From Bacillus halotolerans (GTDB lineage: Bacteria > Bacillota > Bacilli > Bacillales > Bacillaceae): 64,000 nucleotides of DNA. The position numbers and the translations under genes were made by a program. The DNA lies in contig NZ_LPVF01000013.1 of NCBI RefSeq assembly GCF_001517105.1, positions 124,001 to 188,000 of the forward strand, read 5' to 3'. The notes beneath the pieces are model-generated. The model ran no database searches and was not told where the DNA came from. It was given only the letters and a program-made list of their open reading frames with translations. Positions within the stretch are counted from its first letter, which is position 1. Every line of letters begins with the position of its first letter. This document shows, one piece after another, positions 52,601 to 62,949 of this stretch.

Positions 52601-53194
52601 AACGATAAAATAGACATTCGGAATGCTGTCTTTGATTGACCTAAGAAACAGTACATTTTCCTCAGAGTGGACATGGTTATAATGAACGACGTAAAACAGC
52701 GCATCTGCCTGGTGAAGAATAGATGCCGCCGATAAAAAATGAGCTTCATCTGTTGAGTCAATCCCGGGGGTATCAATATACGCAACTCCTGGTTCGATTT
52801 CAGTATACCGGTCAAAAATTTCTACGGTTTCAATCTGCTCCCCATCCTTGCAATATTGCTGCACCTTGTCCTTATGATAGGCACCCTCCAGCTCCGCACA
52901 CGCTCCGTCTGTTGTATGAAGACGAACTCGCGTTTCTCCGTTTCTGATCACAACAAGGTTAGCGCTGGTCGGAATTGGACTTGTCGGCAGAATATTCTCC
53001 ATTAACAGGCAGTTCAGCAATGACGATTTCCCCGCTGAATAATGCCCTGTAAACGCGATATAAATTTCTTCATCTGCGGCTTTTTTAACAACTGAAGCCA
53101 GTTTAGCCGCCCTTTTTTCATCCTGGTTCTCAATCAATTGTTCATAAAGTGCCCCAGTTTTGTACAAAAGTTCTTGTCTGCTGCGTTCTGTCAT
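49613..53194 (-). CDS. dynA: DynA, double bacterial dynamin-like GTPase
   Basis: A 1193-residue protein made of two fused dynamin-like units. The first P-loop is TGHYSAGKSSLLN at residues 49-61 with its switch DTPGID near 142; the second is GGFSSGKSSFANALVG near residue 620, with DTPGASSLNKR in the second unit. Each GTPase is followed by long helical stalk parts. DynA tethers and fuses membranes and protects cells against phage and pore-formers in B. subtilis (known). ATG 53194 follows AAAGGGG. It is a long single transcript whose terminator is not obvious before ypbS. Confidence 0.96.
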   Translation of the reverse strand: MTERSRQELLYKTGALYEQLIENQDEKRAAKLASVVKKAADEEIYIAFTGHYSAGKSSLLNCLLMENILPTSPIPTSANLVVIRNGETRVRLHTTDGACAELEGAYHKDKVQQYCKDGEQIETVEIFDRYTEIEPGVAYIDTPGIDSTDEAHFLSAASILHQADALFYVVHYNHVHSEENVLFLRSIKDSIPNVYFIVNQIDRHDETETRFEDYKAQVEEMLCQEGIPKDALFFTSVTDPNHPFNQIGILRKELKRIEQQSKRNLHSITEQKVQNLLREHTEMLMKEDTDSPSSGEQLEKQARLVDSLQLQSTEAANKPIKAESTMQEEVNRILRNANLTPFEMRELAAAYLESREPSFKTGFFFSKAKTAQEREKRRNEFFSDVKKRTEAEADWHIIDILHKLAKGFGIQSAESEKLIQAYRTPLNIDIIERAVKQGAAFSSEYVLQYTKDLAELIRKEAKAEASDIIKTLTATVKESTSKVQESINGRLAQESEKLAYLQEQASHEQHAREKADRMWAIWEEKPASPINIDPDWFRTKKKKVEAPEQKQSQAQHIKQQTLKTKVKSGKELPLQDQIKRFYTLSDLLGGYRMLSKQTSAFRERIKRLEDRKFTLALFGGFSSGKSSFANALVGERVLPSSPTPTTATINKITKPVNGKSHKTADVMFKTEDDITAEIMQLTGMQEEPQGRSFAEKWKKAIKKERLQEEQINMISHFLLAYEKYQQYIQAQKILTIPLSELKPYVAEETTACAVKEVTVYYKSPLTEKGITIVDTPGASSLNKRHTELAFQYIKDADAFFYMTYYQHSFSKGDRSFLRKLGLVKESLSMDKMFFVINAADLAKDKAELETVTDYVRSELLKEGIHGPQLFYVSSKEELLGKPETYHNQFSKVRAHLDQFIEVDVKKAAAAQLSSEADKLCETVVQLHQSQHQSKEEKEAQKQRLLLSFERAAADIKERRNSETIIEKVKKDTREQLYHITQRLSFFANDLLKSAFHPGLQNGDWKKNISAAMKSALHDYQFEYIQEIKTLDIRMSGFIERHITEEWLESYQKTLEEDGYFSIYADDQLSNSIQLKEVEPEIDERAFEQEQKQIKSPKQFFEQKGKAGFIEAVRTKLMKITEAWIKSEEESLISHYAEYVRHQQYGMAEKALAQIEGQRDTYVKGYAEGEHVKEIENAYQACISWQRTGDTIKM

Positions 53195-53302
53195 AAGTCT
53201 GAACCCCTTTGTGCCGTTTCAATTATGAATCTTTTTTGAAAGATCTGAATAAATCCCACTTCCATTTTACACAAGAATGACCCAAATTTCTTTAAGAGAA
53301 TA

Positions 53303-53331
53303 GAAAAAAGCTGCCGAAGACGGCAGCTTCT
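53303..53331 (-). terminator. Terminator after fbpC
   Basis: AAGCTGCC and GGCAGCTT pair over GAAGAC; on the minus strand TTTTTT follows. Confidence 0.92.
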
Positions 53332-53372
53332 ATAAAAGAAAATCTGCAACTTTTTTATAAGTTCCAGATTCT

Positions 53373-53462
53373 TCAAACAGATTTATTAGAGATTCCTTTC
53401 AATACAAAACCAATTAATACACTATATGTACAAACTGCCCCAAGCAAAAACAGCATTGTCAT
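53373..53462 (-). CDS. fbpC: FbpC, Fur-regulated 29-aa peptide
   Basis: A 29-residue hydrophobic peptide starting MTMLFLLGAVCTYSVLIGFV and ending with basic residues (LKGISNKSV). Length and position between dynA (ypbR) and ypbQ match the FbpC micro-gene of the B. subtilis iron-sparing response. The start ATG lies after GGATGGTGAAGC. Directly upstream a sigma-A promoter overlaps a Fur box, so it is made only when iron is low. FbpC works with the small RNA FsrA on some iron-enzyme transcripts. A terminator follows. Confidence 0.82.
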   Translation of the reverse strand: MTMLFLLGAVCTYSVLIGFVLKGISNKSV

Positions 53463-53500
53463 TTGCTTCACCATCCTGATTGAGAATCTTTTTCAAGTTC

Positions 53501-53529
53501 ATTCTAACATAGATGAGAATGATATTCAA
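53501..53529 (-). promoter_or_regulatory. Fur box and sigma-A promoter of fbpC
   Basis: Minus strand TTGAAT (53524-53529), 17-base spacer, TAGAAT (53501-53506). TGAGAATGATATTCA at 53514-53528 agrees with 12 of 15 bases of the 7-1-7 Fur motif TGATAATNATTATCA and covers the -35 and spacer. Confidence 0.78.
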
Positions 53530-53532
53530 TCT

Positions 53533-54039
53533 CTATTTCGCTGTATATTCTCGTAATGCTTGCTCCTCTGCACGTATTCTGACAGACAGCATAACGGCAT
53601 TTAAAAGTGAAAACAGACACATGGTAAAGTACGCTTGATACAAGAGCGGAATCAGGATGATTTCTAATACAACAACCGTATAGTTTGGGTGCTTCAGCCA
53701 TTTGTAAGGCCCTTTTTTGACAAGTTCAACGCCCGGAACAACAAGAATTTTTGTATTCCAGTATGCCCCCAAGGAACAAAGCGCCCAATATCGAATCGCC
53801 TGTACTGCCAATATAGCCGCTGCTATGCCTGACCACCAGTTTGAAGGCTGTTTGTGCAGCAGCAGTACTTCGGCAATTAAAGACAGAAAAAAAAGAATGT
53901 GCATGGTGATGATATACGGATAATGTCCCTCTCCGCATTCTATCGCCCCTTGTTTTTTCACCTTTTGTTCGTTTCGTCTCGCCACAGCCATTTCCGCTGC
54001 TCTTTGAGCAGTGAGCACGGTGATTAGCATCCAAAACAT
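53533..54039 (-). CDS. ypbQ: YpbQ/BpsB, isoprenylcysteine-methyltransferase-family enzyme
   Basis: A 168-residue membrane protein with four or five hydrophobic helices, ICMT family (PF04140). The SAM-binding region is the C-terminal GPYKWLKHPNYTVVVLEIIL and the following RIRAEEQALREY. In B. subtilis the product methylates alkylpyrones made by BcsA (BpsA), forming methyl ethers. The start ATG is three bases after the bcsA stop, so the two form a polyketide operon. A prenyl-cysteine substrate is not expected in bacteria. Confidence 0.92.
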   Translation of the reverse strand: MFWMLITVLTAQRAAEMAVARRNEQKVKKQGAIECGEGHYPYIITMHILFFLSLIAEVLLLHKQPSNWWSGIAAAILAVQAIRYWALCSLGAYWNTKILVVPGVELVKKGPYKWLKHPNYTVVVLEIILIPLLYQAYFTMCLFSLLNAVMLSVRIRAEEQALREYTAK

Positions 54040-54042
54040 GAG

Positions 54043-55140
54043 TTACGCCCCCTTTTCCCAGCTGAACAGCAACAATTCTGATGAAAATCCCGGCCCCAAT
54101 GCACCGATCAGCCCCCGTTCTGCTTCATTTTTGCTTCCGCTCTGCAGATGGTGGTCGATTACATACAGAATTGTGGCTGATGACATATTTCCGTGTTTTT
54201 TAAGGATAGTTTGCGAAGACGCAAGCTGCTCAGGTGACAGTTCAAGACATTTAATGTATGCATCAATGACTTTTTTTCCGCCTGGATGAGCCAGAAAGAC
54301 CGTAATATCACTGAATGAAAGCTGATGTCCATTCAAAAAAGCCTGGACATTTGTCTTCAGCCATTTTTCAACTAAAGTCGGAATATCCCTTGAAAAAATG
54401 ACTTTGAAACCATGATCGGTAAAGTCCCAGCCCATAACATCTTCAGATTGTTTCATCAATACAGATTGCGAATCCGATATATTCGGCAAAAGCTGCAGCT
54501 TTGTCAGCCGGCGGTCAGCCTTCTCCCCGCATAATAATGCCGCTGCAATGCCGTCGCCAAAAAGTGAGGTGCCGATCAAATTGCTTTTCGTTTTATCTTC
54601 AGGCTGAAATGTCAGACTGCACAGCTCAGCAGCAATGACAAGAACAAAAGCCTCCGGATACGCTTTACAGTACTCAGCAGCGCGCGCAAGTCCGCTCGCC
54701 CCTCCTGCACAGCCAAGTCCCCAAAGCGGAATTCGCTTCGTATAAGGAGAAAACGGGAGTTCATTCATCAGCCGCGCCTCAATGCTTGGTGTGGAAAGGC
54801 CCGTGCTGGAGACGAAAAAAACAGCATCCACTTTTTCATAAGGAATGGGTTCTTGAAGATAAGCTGCATTTGCGAGACACGTTTGAACAGCACTGACGCT
54901 ATGCCTGAGTGTTTCCTCTATATAAATTTGATTTTTTTCTTCGAAGCTGTGCCCTTCTTTATACCATTCAATCGGTCTCACAAATTGTCTCGATTCAATT
55001 TGCCCGTTTTTAAAGGAGGTTAACAGCCGTTCTATATCTTTAAAGGAATGCTGAAACATATATCTGGCAAACTCCTCCGCCTTTTCTTGATCCACATCAT
55101 TCTCAGGAAGACTTGTCCCGATCGACAAAACAAACGCCAT
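54043..55140 (-). CDS. bcsA: BcsA/BpsA type III polyketide synthase
   Basis: A 365-residue chalcone-synthase-like enzyme. The nucleophile is the cysteine of WGLGCAGGASGLARA near residue 144; the catalytic histidine is in FLAHPGGKKVID and the asparagine in HGNMSSATILYVI. It condenses fatty-acyl-CoA with malonyl-CoA to alkylpyrones and alkylresorcinol-like products. ATG 55140 follows GAGGTGATCAT; a longer in-frame version has no ribosome site. YpbQ acts on the product. Confidence 0.95.
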   Translation of the reverse strand: MAFVLSIGTSLPENDVDQEKAEEFARYMFQHSFKDIERLLTSFKNGQIESRQFVRPIEWYKEGHSFEEKNQIYIEETLRHSVSAVQTCLANAAYLQEPIPYEKVDAVFFVSSTGLSTPSIEARLMNELPFSPYTKRIPLWGLGCAGGASGLARAAEYCKAYPEAFVLVIAAELCSLTFQPEDKTKSNLIGTSLFGDGIAAALLCGEKADRRLTKLQLLPNISDSQSVLMKQSEDVMGWDFTDHGFKVIFSRDIPTLVEKWLKTNVQAFLNGHQLSFSDITVFLAHPGGKKVIDAYIKCLELSPEQLASSQTILKKHGNMSSATILYVIDHHLQSGSKNEAERGLIGALGPGFSSELLLFSWEKGA

Positions 55141-55189
55141 ATGATCACCTCTTAGCATACATTGTGCCGCAACTTTCTTTTTTATATGC

Positions 55190-55212
55190 AAAAAACTCCG
55201 CCGAAGCGGAGT

Positions 55213-55215
<3 letters not shown>
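55190..55215 (-). terminator. Terminator after pbuX
   Basis: AAACTCCGC and GCGGAGTTT form a 9-bp stem over CGAA, followed on the minus strand by TTTTTT. The pbuX stop is inside the stem. Confidence 0.92.
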
Positions 55216-57285
<2,070 letters not shown>

Positions 57286-57346
57286 TCCTATTATATTGTT
57301 ACAAATTATATCAAGATTCTAAGGTCTTGCATAGACAAAAATAAAA

Positions 57347-57392
57347 ATTTCCGAACTTTAATTCTTTTTTTGGAAAAATCATTCGTTTTTTA
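57347..57392. promoter_or_regulatory. PurR-binding site of xpt (two PurBoxes)
   Basis: ATTTCCGAACTTT (57347-57359) fits the PurBox AWWWCCGAACWWT exactly. An inverted second box, AATCATTCGTTTTTT, lies at 57378-57392, about 18 bases away; its core is ACGAAT on the other strand. This is the usual two-box arrangement. Confidence 0.88.
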
Positions 57393-57411
57393 TGAATATT
57401 TCGATAATAAA

Positions 57412-57441
57412 TTGAGCCTGACGTTTGAGACGCCAGGCTTT
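57412..57441. terminator. Hairpin downstream of ypwA
   Basis: GAGCCTGACGT and ACGCCAGGCTT can pair imperfectly over TTGAG. The T-run is on the plus strand; toward ypwA the tail is only T-rich, so termination efficiency is uncertain. Confidence 0.5.
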
Positions 57442-57445
57442 TTCA

Positions 57446-58951
57446 TTAAGATAAATACAGATTTGAATATTTATTTTGCAAATAATCAATCAGGTAGCGC
57501 ACATTCAGCTCTTCACCTGTTGCTTCTTTAATAATGTCTAATGGCTTTTTCCGTTTTCCGTGAATATGCACTTTTTCCGTCAGCCATTGTTTAATCGGAT
57601 GAAACTCTCCTCTTTCCAAGAGAGTATCAAATTCAGGCAGATCATCGAGCATTTTATGTTTCAGCTGCGCTGCATACATATAACCAAGTGCATACGATGG
57701 GAAGTAGCCAAAATCTCCACCCGCCCAGTGAACATCCTGCAGGATTCCCTCTGCATCCTCAGAAGGAGTAATACCTAAATAATCCTGATATTTTTGATTC
57801 CAAAGTGAAGGCAGTTCTTCCACAGATACTTCATTGCTGAAAATCGCTTTTTCAATTTCATAACGAATAATAATATGCAAAGGATACGTCAATTCATCCG
57901 CTTCAACTCTGATTAATGAAGGTTTTGATTCATTGACAGCCCTAACAAAATCATCAAGCGATATGTTGCCGAACTGTTCAGGAGACGCTTCTTGTATTTT
58001 CTGATAGTATGGTGTCCAGAAATGCTTGTTGCGTCCAATAAAATTCTCGTAAAACAATGATTGAGATTCATGAATTCCCATTGAAGCACCGTCTGATAAA
58101 TTCGTCCCGCTCAGCGCTTCGTCGATATTTTGCTCGTAGATCGCGTGACCGCATTCATGAATTGTGCCGAAAATAGCTGTCCGGAAATCTTTTTCATCAT
58201 ATCTCGTCGTCACCCGAACATCCCCGCGGTTCATTGTTGTCGCAAATGGATGAACGGTTTCATCAAGCCTTCCGCCGTCAAAATCGTAGCCGAGCTCTTG
58301 CAGGAAATAAAGGCTGAGTTCTTTTTGTTTTTCCTTAGGGAACACTTCACTGATAAAGCTTGTATTCGGTTTATTCTCTGAGGCTGACACTTGTTTGATA
58401 AGAGGAATGATCGCTTCTTTCAGCTCAGAAAACAGCTGATCAAGCACCTTGACCGTCACACCTGGTTCAAACAAATCAAGCAATGCATTATAAGGATGCT
58501 CTTCATAACCCCAATATTCAATAAATCGTTTATTGTATTCGACCAGCTCCTCCAAATAAGGGGCAAACAAGCTGAAATCAGATTTTCCTTTCGCTTCCTC
58601 CCAAGCTGTTTCAGCCTTTGAGCAAAGAATAACATATTCCCTGTATTCTGCTTCAGGAATTTTTTTGTTTTCTTCATACTCTTTTTTTGCCAGCTCTACA
58701 GCCTTTTTCGTATCTTCAGCCAAATCATCAAACCGTTCATAAAGCGCGTCAATAAGCTCCTTCATCCGATCTGATGTCTGGATATTGAATATATCTGTCG
58801 AAAGCTGACCGATGCTTTCAGCGCGGTCCTCTGAGCCGTTTTTCGGCGCGCCTGTTCTGGAGTCCCAATGCATCAATGCAACCGCTTCACTATAATGTGA
58901 GATTCTTGTTAAAAGATCAAAAAATTCCTTTTCGTATGTATGTATCTCCAT
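57446..58951 (-). CDS. ypwA: YpwA, M32 metallocarboxypeptidase
   Basis: A 501-residue zinc carboxypeptidase (Taq carboxypeptidase family). The zinc motif is TIHECGHAIYEQNID (HExxH, near residue 265) followed by the third ligand in the SMGIHESQSLFYENFIGRN block. It removes C-terminal residues from peptides in the cytoplasm. ATG 58951 follows GGGAGGGAATGGAT and reproduces the 501-residue length. It is a single gene between xpt and kdgT. Confidence 0.94.
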   Translation of the reverse strand: MEIHTYEKEFFDLLTRISHYSEAVALMHWDSRTGAPKNGSEDRAESIGQLSTDIFNIQTSDRMKELIDALYERFDDLAEDTKKAVELAKKEYEENKKIPEAEYREYVILCSKAETAWEEAKGKSDFSLFAPYLEELVEYNKRFIEYWGYEEHPYNALLDLFEPGVTVKVLDQLFSELKEAIIPLIKQVSASENKPNTSFISEVFPKEKQKELSLYFLQELGYDFDGGRLDETVHPFATTMNRGDVRVTTRYDEKDFRTAIFGTIHECGHAIYEQNIDEALSGTNLSDGASMGIHESQSLFYENFIGRNKHFWTPYYQKIQEASPEQFGNISLDDFVRAVNESKPSLIRVEADELTYPLHIIIRYEIEKAIFSNEVSVEELPSLWNQKYQDYLGITPSEDAEGILQDVHWAGGDFGYFPSYALGYMYAAQLKHKMLDDLPEFDTLLERGEFHPIKQWLTEKVHIHGKRKKPLDIIKEATGEELNVRYLIDYLQNKYSNLYLS

Positions 58952-59023
58952 ATCCATTCCCTCCCTATTCTAGCCGTTCCATTACAGGCTACTGGAAGGG
59001 TGTTTGAAAGTCAAATTGTTTGT

Positions 59024-59058
59024 ATAAAAGGCTGCCGGCCTAGTCATCGGCAGCCTTC
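59024..59058 (-). terminator. Terminator after kdgT
   Basis: AAGGCTGCCG and CGGCAGCCTT form a 10-bp stem over a 10-base loop, followed on the minus strand by TTTT. Confidence 0.92.
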
Positions 59059-59063
59059 ATCAC

Positions 59064-60056
59064 TCAGTTTATCGGCATTTGATTGTTTGGCGGCGGTGTT
59101 TTTCGTTTTTTTGCATTGATTTTTTTATCCGCCCACACTGTTGCCAGAGGTGTTAACAAAGAGGTGACAATAACGCTTGTCGCAATGATTGCAGTTGCAG
59201 ATTCAGCAACGGGTGCAAACGCAGAATTCGCTTCCGCTAAGGCGTATGGCACGGCGACGGCCGCTCCCGCTGTTGATGAAGCTGCCACCCCCGCGACACC
59301 ATCTCCCCGGGCAATGAAACGATCAAGCAAATACAAGGAGCCGCCGGATAAGATGACAACAGAGACACCGACCAAAATGCCTAATAACCCTGACTGAATC
59401 AGCATTCCGAAATTCAAAGTATTCCCAAGTGAAAATGCAAAAAACGGAATGATTGCCGGCACTACCTTGCTGAATAAGTCTCTCAGATCATGATCAAGAT
59501 TTCCAAGGATGCAGCCGAGCAAAAACGGGATGACTGTTGCCGCCAGCGTTTCCCACGGAAAAGCAGCCAGTCCGGTAACACCGAATGTAACCATGGTCAT
59601 AAAAGGTCCAGATTCTGTACTGATAAACGCGAATGCGCCGGCATCTTCTTTTCTGCCCATATGATTCATGAGCGCCAAATAGAGGCCGCCGTTCGTTTCA
59701 TTCATCACTGCAACAATGGCTAGAACAGAGAGACCTGCAAAGAATCCGGATTGGATGCCTTCATCGGGTATAAATTGAGCCGCAATCACACCAAGCAGTG
59801 CCGCAAACCCGATCTTTCCCAATAATAAGGTAATCCCTTTTCTCGCAATATAGCCTGAAGAACGGAAATCAATCGTCGCTCCAACGCAAAAGATAAAAAC
59901 GCCTAGTATGGGAAGGGTTCCTGTAATAAGCGCACCCGTAAACCCTCCAAAAAACTCTGCTGTTCCAGGCGCAAACGTATTAAGCGCTGCTCCCAGAAAC
60001 AGCGGAATAATCATCATTCCGCCAGGTACCCGTTCAATTGTCGCTTTGATTTTCAT
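59064..60056 (-). CDS. kdgT: KdgT 2-keto-3-deoxygluconate permease
   Basis: A 330-residue membrane protein with about ten hydrophobic segments, KdgT family (TC 2.A.10). It takes up 2-keto-3-deoxygluconate with protons. Family features are the start IKATIERVPGGMMIIPLFLG, the GFFAGLSVLAIVAVMNETNG region and the VAGVAASSTAGAAVAVPYAL end. The start ATG follows GGAGGATGGGAGAATATAT. Last gene of kdgRKAT, 49 bases after kdgA. Confidence 0.95.
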   Translation of the reverse strand: MKIKATIERVPGGMMIIPLFLGAALNTFAPGTAEFFGGFTGALITGTLPILGVFIFCVGATIDFRSSGYIARKGITLLLGKIGFAALLGVIAAQFIPDEGIQSGFFAGLSVLAIVAVMNETNGGLYLALMNHMGRKEDAGAFAFISTESGPFMTMVTFGVTGLAAFPWETLAATVIPFLLGCILGNLDHDLRDLFSKVVPAIIPFFAFSLGNTLNFGMLIQSGLLGILVGVSVVILSGGSLYLLDRFIARGDGVAGVAASSTAGAAVAVPYALAEANSAFAPVAESATAIIATSVIVTSLLTPLATVWADKKINAKKRKTPPPNNQMPIN

Positions 60057-60105
60057 ATATATTCTCCCATCCTCCGGTTATGGAAAAACAATACCCCTTA
60101 TGTGG

Positions 60106-60696
60106 CTACACTTGGAAAACAGCCTGTAAATCCTCTTTTGAACAGCTTTCCAGCTGGCTTCCAACTCCGACGGCACCTGCCCCTGCCTTGAGCCATTCCG
60201 GAACCTCAGACGGATGGATCCCGCCAGTCGGTATAAAAGTAACTTGCGGAAAAGGGCCCGCTAAATTTTTCATAAAAGGGATGCCGAATACACCGCTTGG
60301 AAACAGCTTTAATGTAGTAAATCCGCATGTCAACGCTTTCATAATTTCGCTCGGTGTCAGTACGCCAGGGATATAATGCGTCTTCATAAACGATAGGTGC
60401 TCAGCAAGATCTGTTGAAAAACCCGGACTGACAATAAATTGTGCTCCTGCTTCCGCAGCTTCTCCCGCCTGCTGCGCAGTAATGACCGTGCCCGCACCGA
60501 TTAAGACATCTTCCTGATTTCTGTAGGAGTCAATAATAGCAGAAGCTCCAGGTGTCGTATAAGTGACTTCAATTGCCCCAATCCCTTTATCTATCAAACT
60601 CTCAATCTGCTGACAGGCCTGCTGTTTATCCTTTGAACGAATGACTGCAATCAATCTGGCTTCTTTCAGACGGTTTTCTACTACATTGGACTCCAT
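60106..60696 (-). CDS. kdgA: KdgA KDPG aldolase
   Basis: A 196-residue class I aldolase that splits 2-keto-3-deoxy-6-phosphogluconate into pyruvate and glyceraldehyde-3-phosphate. The Schiff-base lysine is in [13 protein letters not shown] near residue 131, the base glutamate in [14 protein letters not shown] near 37, and PTGGI closes the phosphate site. The start ATG comes one base after the kdgK stop. It completes the pathway after KdgK phosphorylation. Confidence 0.96.
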   Translation of the reverse strand: MESNVVENRLKEARLIAVIRSKDKQQACQQIESLIDKGIGAIEVTYTTPGASAIIDSYRNQEDVLIGAGTVITAQQAGEAAEAGAQFIVSPGFSTDLAEHLSFMKTHYIPGVLTPSEIMKALTCGFTTLKLFPSGVFGIPFMKNLAGPFPQVTFIPTGGIHPSEVPEWLKAGAGAVGVGSQLESCSKEDLQAVFQV

Positions 60697-60697
60697 A

Positions 60698-61672
60698 TTA
60701 ACAATCCCCTTTCTTGTGGTGAACTGTTCTTTGAGCAGATAAAAATGCGGCTAGTTTTTCCCTTGTCGGCAAACCGTCCATGTCCCCCGGTGCCTGAACT
60801 TGCAATGCGCCGATCGCATTCCCCCTTTGCACTGCATCCTTGTACGGCAAGCCATCAAGGATTCCGCTGATGACGCCAACAGCAAACCCGTCTCCGGCGC
60901 CGACTGTGTCAACAACCTGATCAATCCGGAAGCCTTCTGTATATCCTTCACTTTCCTTTGATTTAAAGTAAGCGCCTTCTTTCCCAAGTTTAATAGCGAC
61001 AAAGCTGGCCCCTTTTTTCAGATAAAAATCTGCAATGCCTTCAGGCGTTTTTTCGCCAGTCAGTAGCTCTCCCTCTGCGATTCCAGGGAAGAACCAATCC
61101 GCAAGTCCCGCCAAATCATTAATCGTATGTGCCATTGTTGCTTGATCAGGCCAAAGTGCGGGTCTTAGGTTAGGATCTAATGAGATGGTTTTTCCAGCCT
61201 GTTTCATGTCTTTCATCACATAATAGGCGAATTCTTTCATATCGGCGGACAAAGCCGGGGGAATACCTGTCACATGCAGATGGTCTGCGCTTTGAAAATA
61301 GTCTTTTGGGTATTCAGCAGCTGTTAAAGTGCTTGCAGCCGAATTCTTCCTGTAATAGGTTACCTCAGGATCGCCTTCTTTCACTTTGGACTTTAGCAGC
61401 AGCCCCGTTGGATTGCCATCCTGAGACCGGATCACGCGAGACACATCCACTCCCTCTTTTTTCAGCTCCTGAAGAATAAATGTTCCGAGCTGATCATTGC
61501 CGACTTTGCTCATCCAGCCCATTTGAAAGCCAAGTCTGGCCAGGCCGCAAGCCACATTGCTTTCTGCCCCGGCCAGTCCTTTTGAGAATGTGGAAGCTTC
61601 ATGAAGGCCTCCGTACTCATTTGCGTAAAACATGGCCATCGATTCGCCGAAAGTAACCGCATCAAGCTTCAT
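60698..61672 (-). CDS. kdgK: KdgK 2-keto-3-deoxygluconate kinase
   Basis: A 324-residue PfkB-family kinase that makes KDPG with ATP. The catalytic base is Asp in [18 protein letters not shown] near residue 254, and the N-terminal signature is [18 protein letters not shown] near 29. The start ATG follows GGGGAGGTTGGGAA. It lies 34 bases after kdgR and is followed at once by kdgA. Confidence 0.96.
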   Translation of the reverse strand: MKLDAVTFGESMAMFYANEYGGLHEASTFSKGLAGAESNVACGLARLGFQMGWMSKVGNDQLGTFILQELKKEGVDVSRVIRSQDGNPTGLLLKSKVKEGDPEVTYYRKNSAASTLTAAEYPKDYFQSADHLHVTGIPPALSADMKEFAYYVMKDMKQAGKTISLDPNLRPALWPDQATMAHTINDLAGLADWFFPGIAEGELLTGEKTPEGIADFYLKKGASFVAIKLGKEGAYFKSKESEGYTEGFRIDQVVDTVGAGDGFAVGVISGILDGLPYKDAVQRGNAIGALQVQAPGDMDGLPTREKLAAFLSAQRTVHHKKGDC

Positions 61673-61706
61673 TTCCCAACCTCCCCTTAGTTGAGGGCAC
61701 TTTGGA

Positions 61707-62726
61707 TTAAAGTGACTTTCTCATGATGACTTTTGCCTCTAATTCAATGGTTTGAGGCGCTCCCTCGTCACCTTCAATCCTTTTTAAAACGCGTTCCATC
61801 GCCGTCTTGCCCATATCATGTGACGGCTGGGCGATTGTTGTAATGCCCGGGCCGATGAGTTTATACCATTCCGTATCATCGAATCCGGCAATCCCCGTAT
61901 CTTCGGGAATGCGCAGCCCTATTTCTTCCATACAGCTAATAATTTTCAGCATAATCAAACCATTTAAAGCAAGAATCGCTTTTTTTTGCTCAGGCATCTC
62001 ATTCATAAAAGAACGCAGCGCCTTCTCAAGCTGCTCTTTGTCTTTGACGTCAATTTCATACATTCGCCTGAGTCCATTCACATTTCGCACCGCAGCAATC
62101 TCCTGATAAACAGCCGCTCTTTCCGCCCGGGGGCTGATGGATGCAATCGGTTCGGTAAACAGCGCGACATCTGTGTACCCTTTGCTGTAAATCTGCTGAA
62201 GGATCTCTTCAGTGATTCTTCTGTTGTCAGTCGTTACGGTATCCAGTTTCAGATCCGGCAATTTGCGGTCAATTAATACTGTCGGCACCTGCTGTTCGGC
62301 AAAGGAATATAAAATATCCTTGTTTTCCCCGGTTGCATTCAAAATCAGCCCTTCTACAGAGTGTGCTTCGAGCTTTAACAGCATTTCCCGTTCTTTTTCA
62401 GGACTGTTATCAGTGTTGCACACCATTATGCTGTAGCCATATTGATCACAAACCTCTTCAACTCCCCTAAATGCTGCGACTGAAAAGGGATTTGTAATGT
62501 CGGCTACAACAAATCCGATTAATTTGCTTTTTTTTATTTTCAAGCCTTGTGCCATTTTACTCGGCCGATAATTCAATTCAGCGATTGCCTTTTTTATGTT
62601 TTTTACCTTTTCAGGAGAAATCGCGTCAATTTTCCCGTTAATATAACGAGAAACGGTTGATTTTGATACTCCTGCAAATTCAGCTACGTCTTTGATGGTG
62701 ATATGGCCTGTTGTTTTCTTTTTCAT
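61707..62726 (-). CDS. kdgR: KdgR, LacI-family repressor
   Basis: A 339-residue regulator with an N-terminal HTH (TIKDVAEFAGVSKSTVSRYI, residues 9-28) and hinge (KMAQGLKIKKSKLIGFVV), then a periplasmic-binding-protein-type ligand domain. It represses the kdgRKAT and kduID operons; a pectin breakdown product such as KDG is the inducer (known for B. subtilis). ATG 62726 follows AGGAGCACTTGA. Palindromes that fit LacI-type operators lie on both sides of the 223-base gap to kduI. Confidence 0.95.
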   Translation of the reverse strand: MKKKTTGHITIKDVAEFAGVSKSTVSRYINGKIDAISPEKVKNIKKAIAELNYRPSKMAQGLKIKKSKLIGFVVADITNPFSVAAFRGVEEVCDQYGYSIMVCNTDNSPEKEREMLLKLEAHSVEGLILNATGENKDILYSFAEQQVPTVLIDRKLPDLKLDTVTTDNRRITEEILQQIYSKGYTDVALFTEPIASISPRAERAAVYQEIAAVRNVNGLRRMYEIDVKDKEQLEKALRSFMNEMPEQKKAILALNGLIMLKIISCMEEIGLRIPEDTGIAGFDDTEWYKLIGPGITTIAQPSHDMGKTAMERVLKRIEGDEGAPQTIELEAKVIMRKSL

Positions 62727-62754
62727 TCAAGTGCTCCTGTATCGTCTTATAATT

Positions 62755-62780
62755 TGAAACCGATTTCAAAACCGTTACAA
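62755..62780 (-). promoter_or_regulatory. Tandem LacI-type operators (cre/KdgR) of kdgRKAT
   Basis: TGAAACCGATTTCA (62755-62768) fits the cre motif TGWAANCGNTNWCA exactly. It partly overlaps TCAAAACCGTTACAA (62766-62780). They lie just upstream of the kdgR ribosome site, downstream of a candidate promoter (TTTTCA and TATTCT on the minus strand). Either CcpA or KdgR could bind. Confidence 0.7.
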
Positions 62781-62850
62781 CACAAGAATACCATATTTTT
62801 TAAAATTGAAAAGTATTTTTTTAATAATGGGATTATTCACAAACTTTCCG

Positions 62851-62879
62851 TTGACTCTTTTCTCTATTTATCCTAAAAT
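62851..62879 (+). promoter_or_regulatory. Sigma-A promoter of kduID
   Basis: TTGACT (62851-62856), 17-base spacer, TAAAAT (62874-62879). The predicted start is near 62886. Confidence 0.8.
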
Positions 62880-62885
62880 TTTCTT

Positions 62886-62899
62886 TGAAACCGTTACCA
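62886..62899 (+). promoter_or_regulatory. LacI-type operator at the kduI start site
   Basis: TGAAACCGTTACCA lies at the predicted +1 of kduID. It matches cre at all but one position and shares GAAACCG with the operators of kdgR. KdgR or CcpA binding there would block elongation. Confidence 0.65.
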
Positions 62900-62949
62900 A
62901 AATATTTTCATTCAAGTGATGCTGAAATCCTAACCAAGGGGGAAATCCA

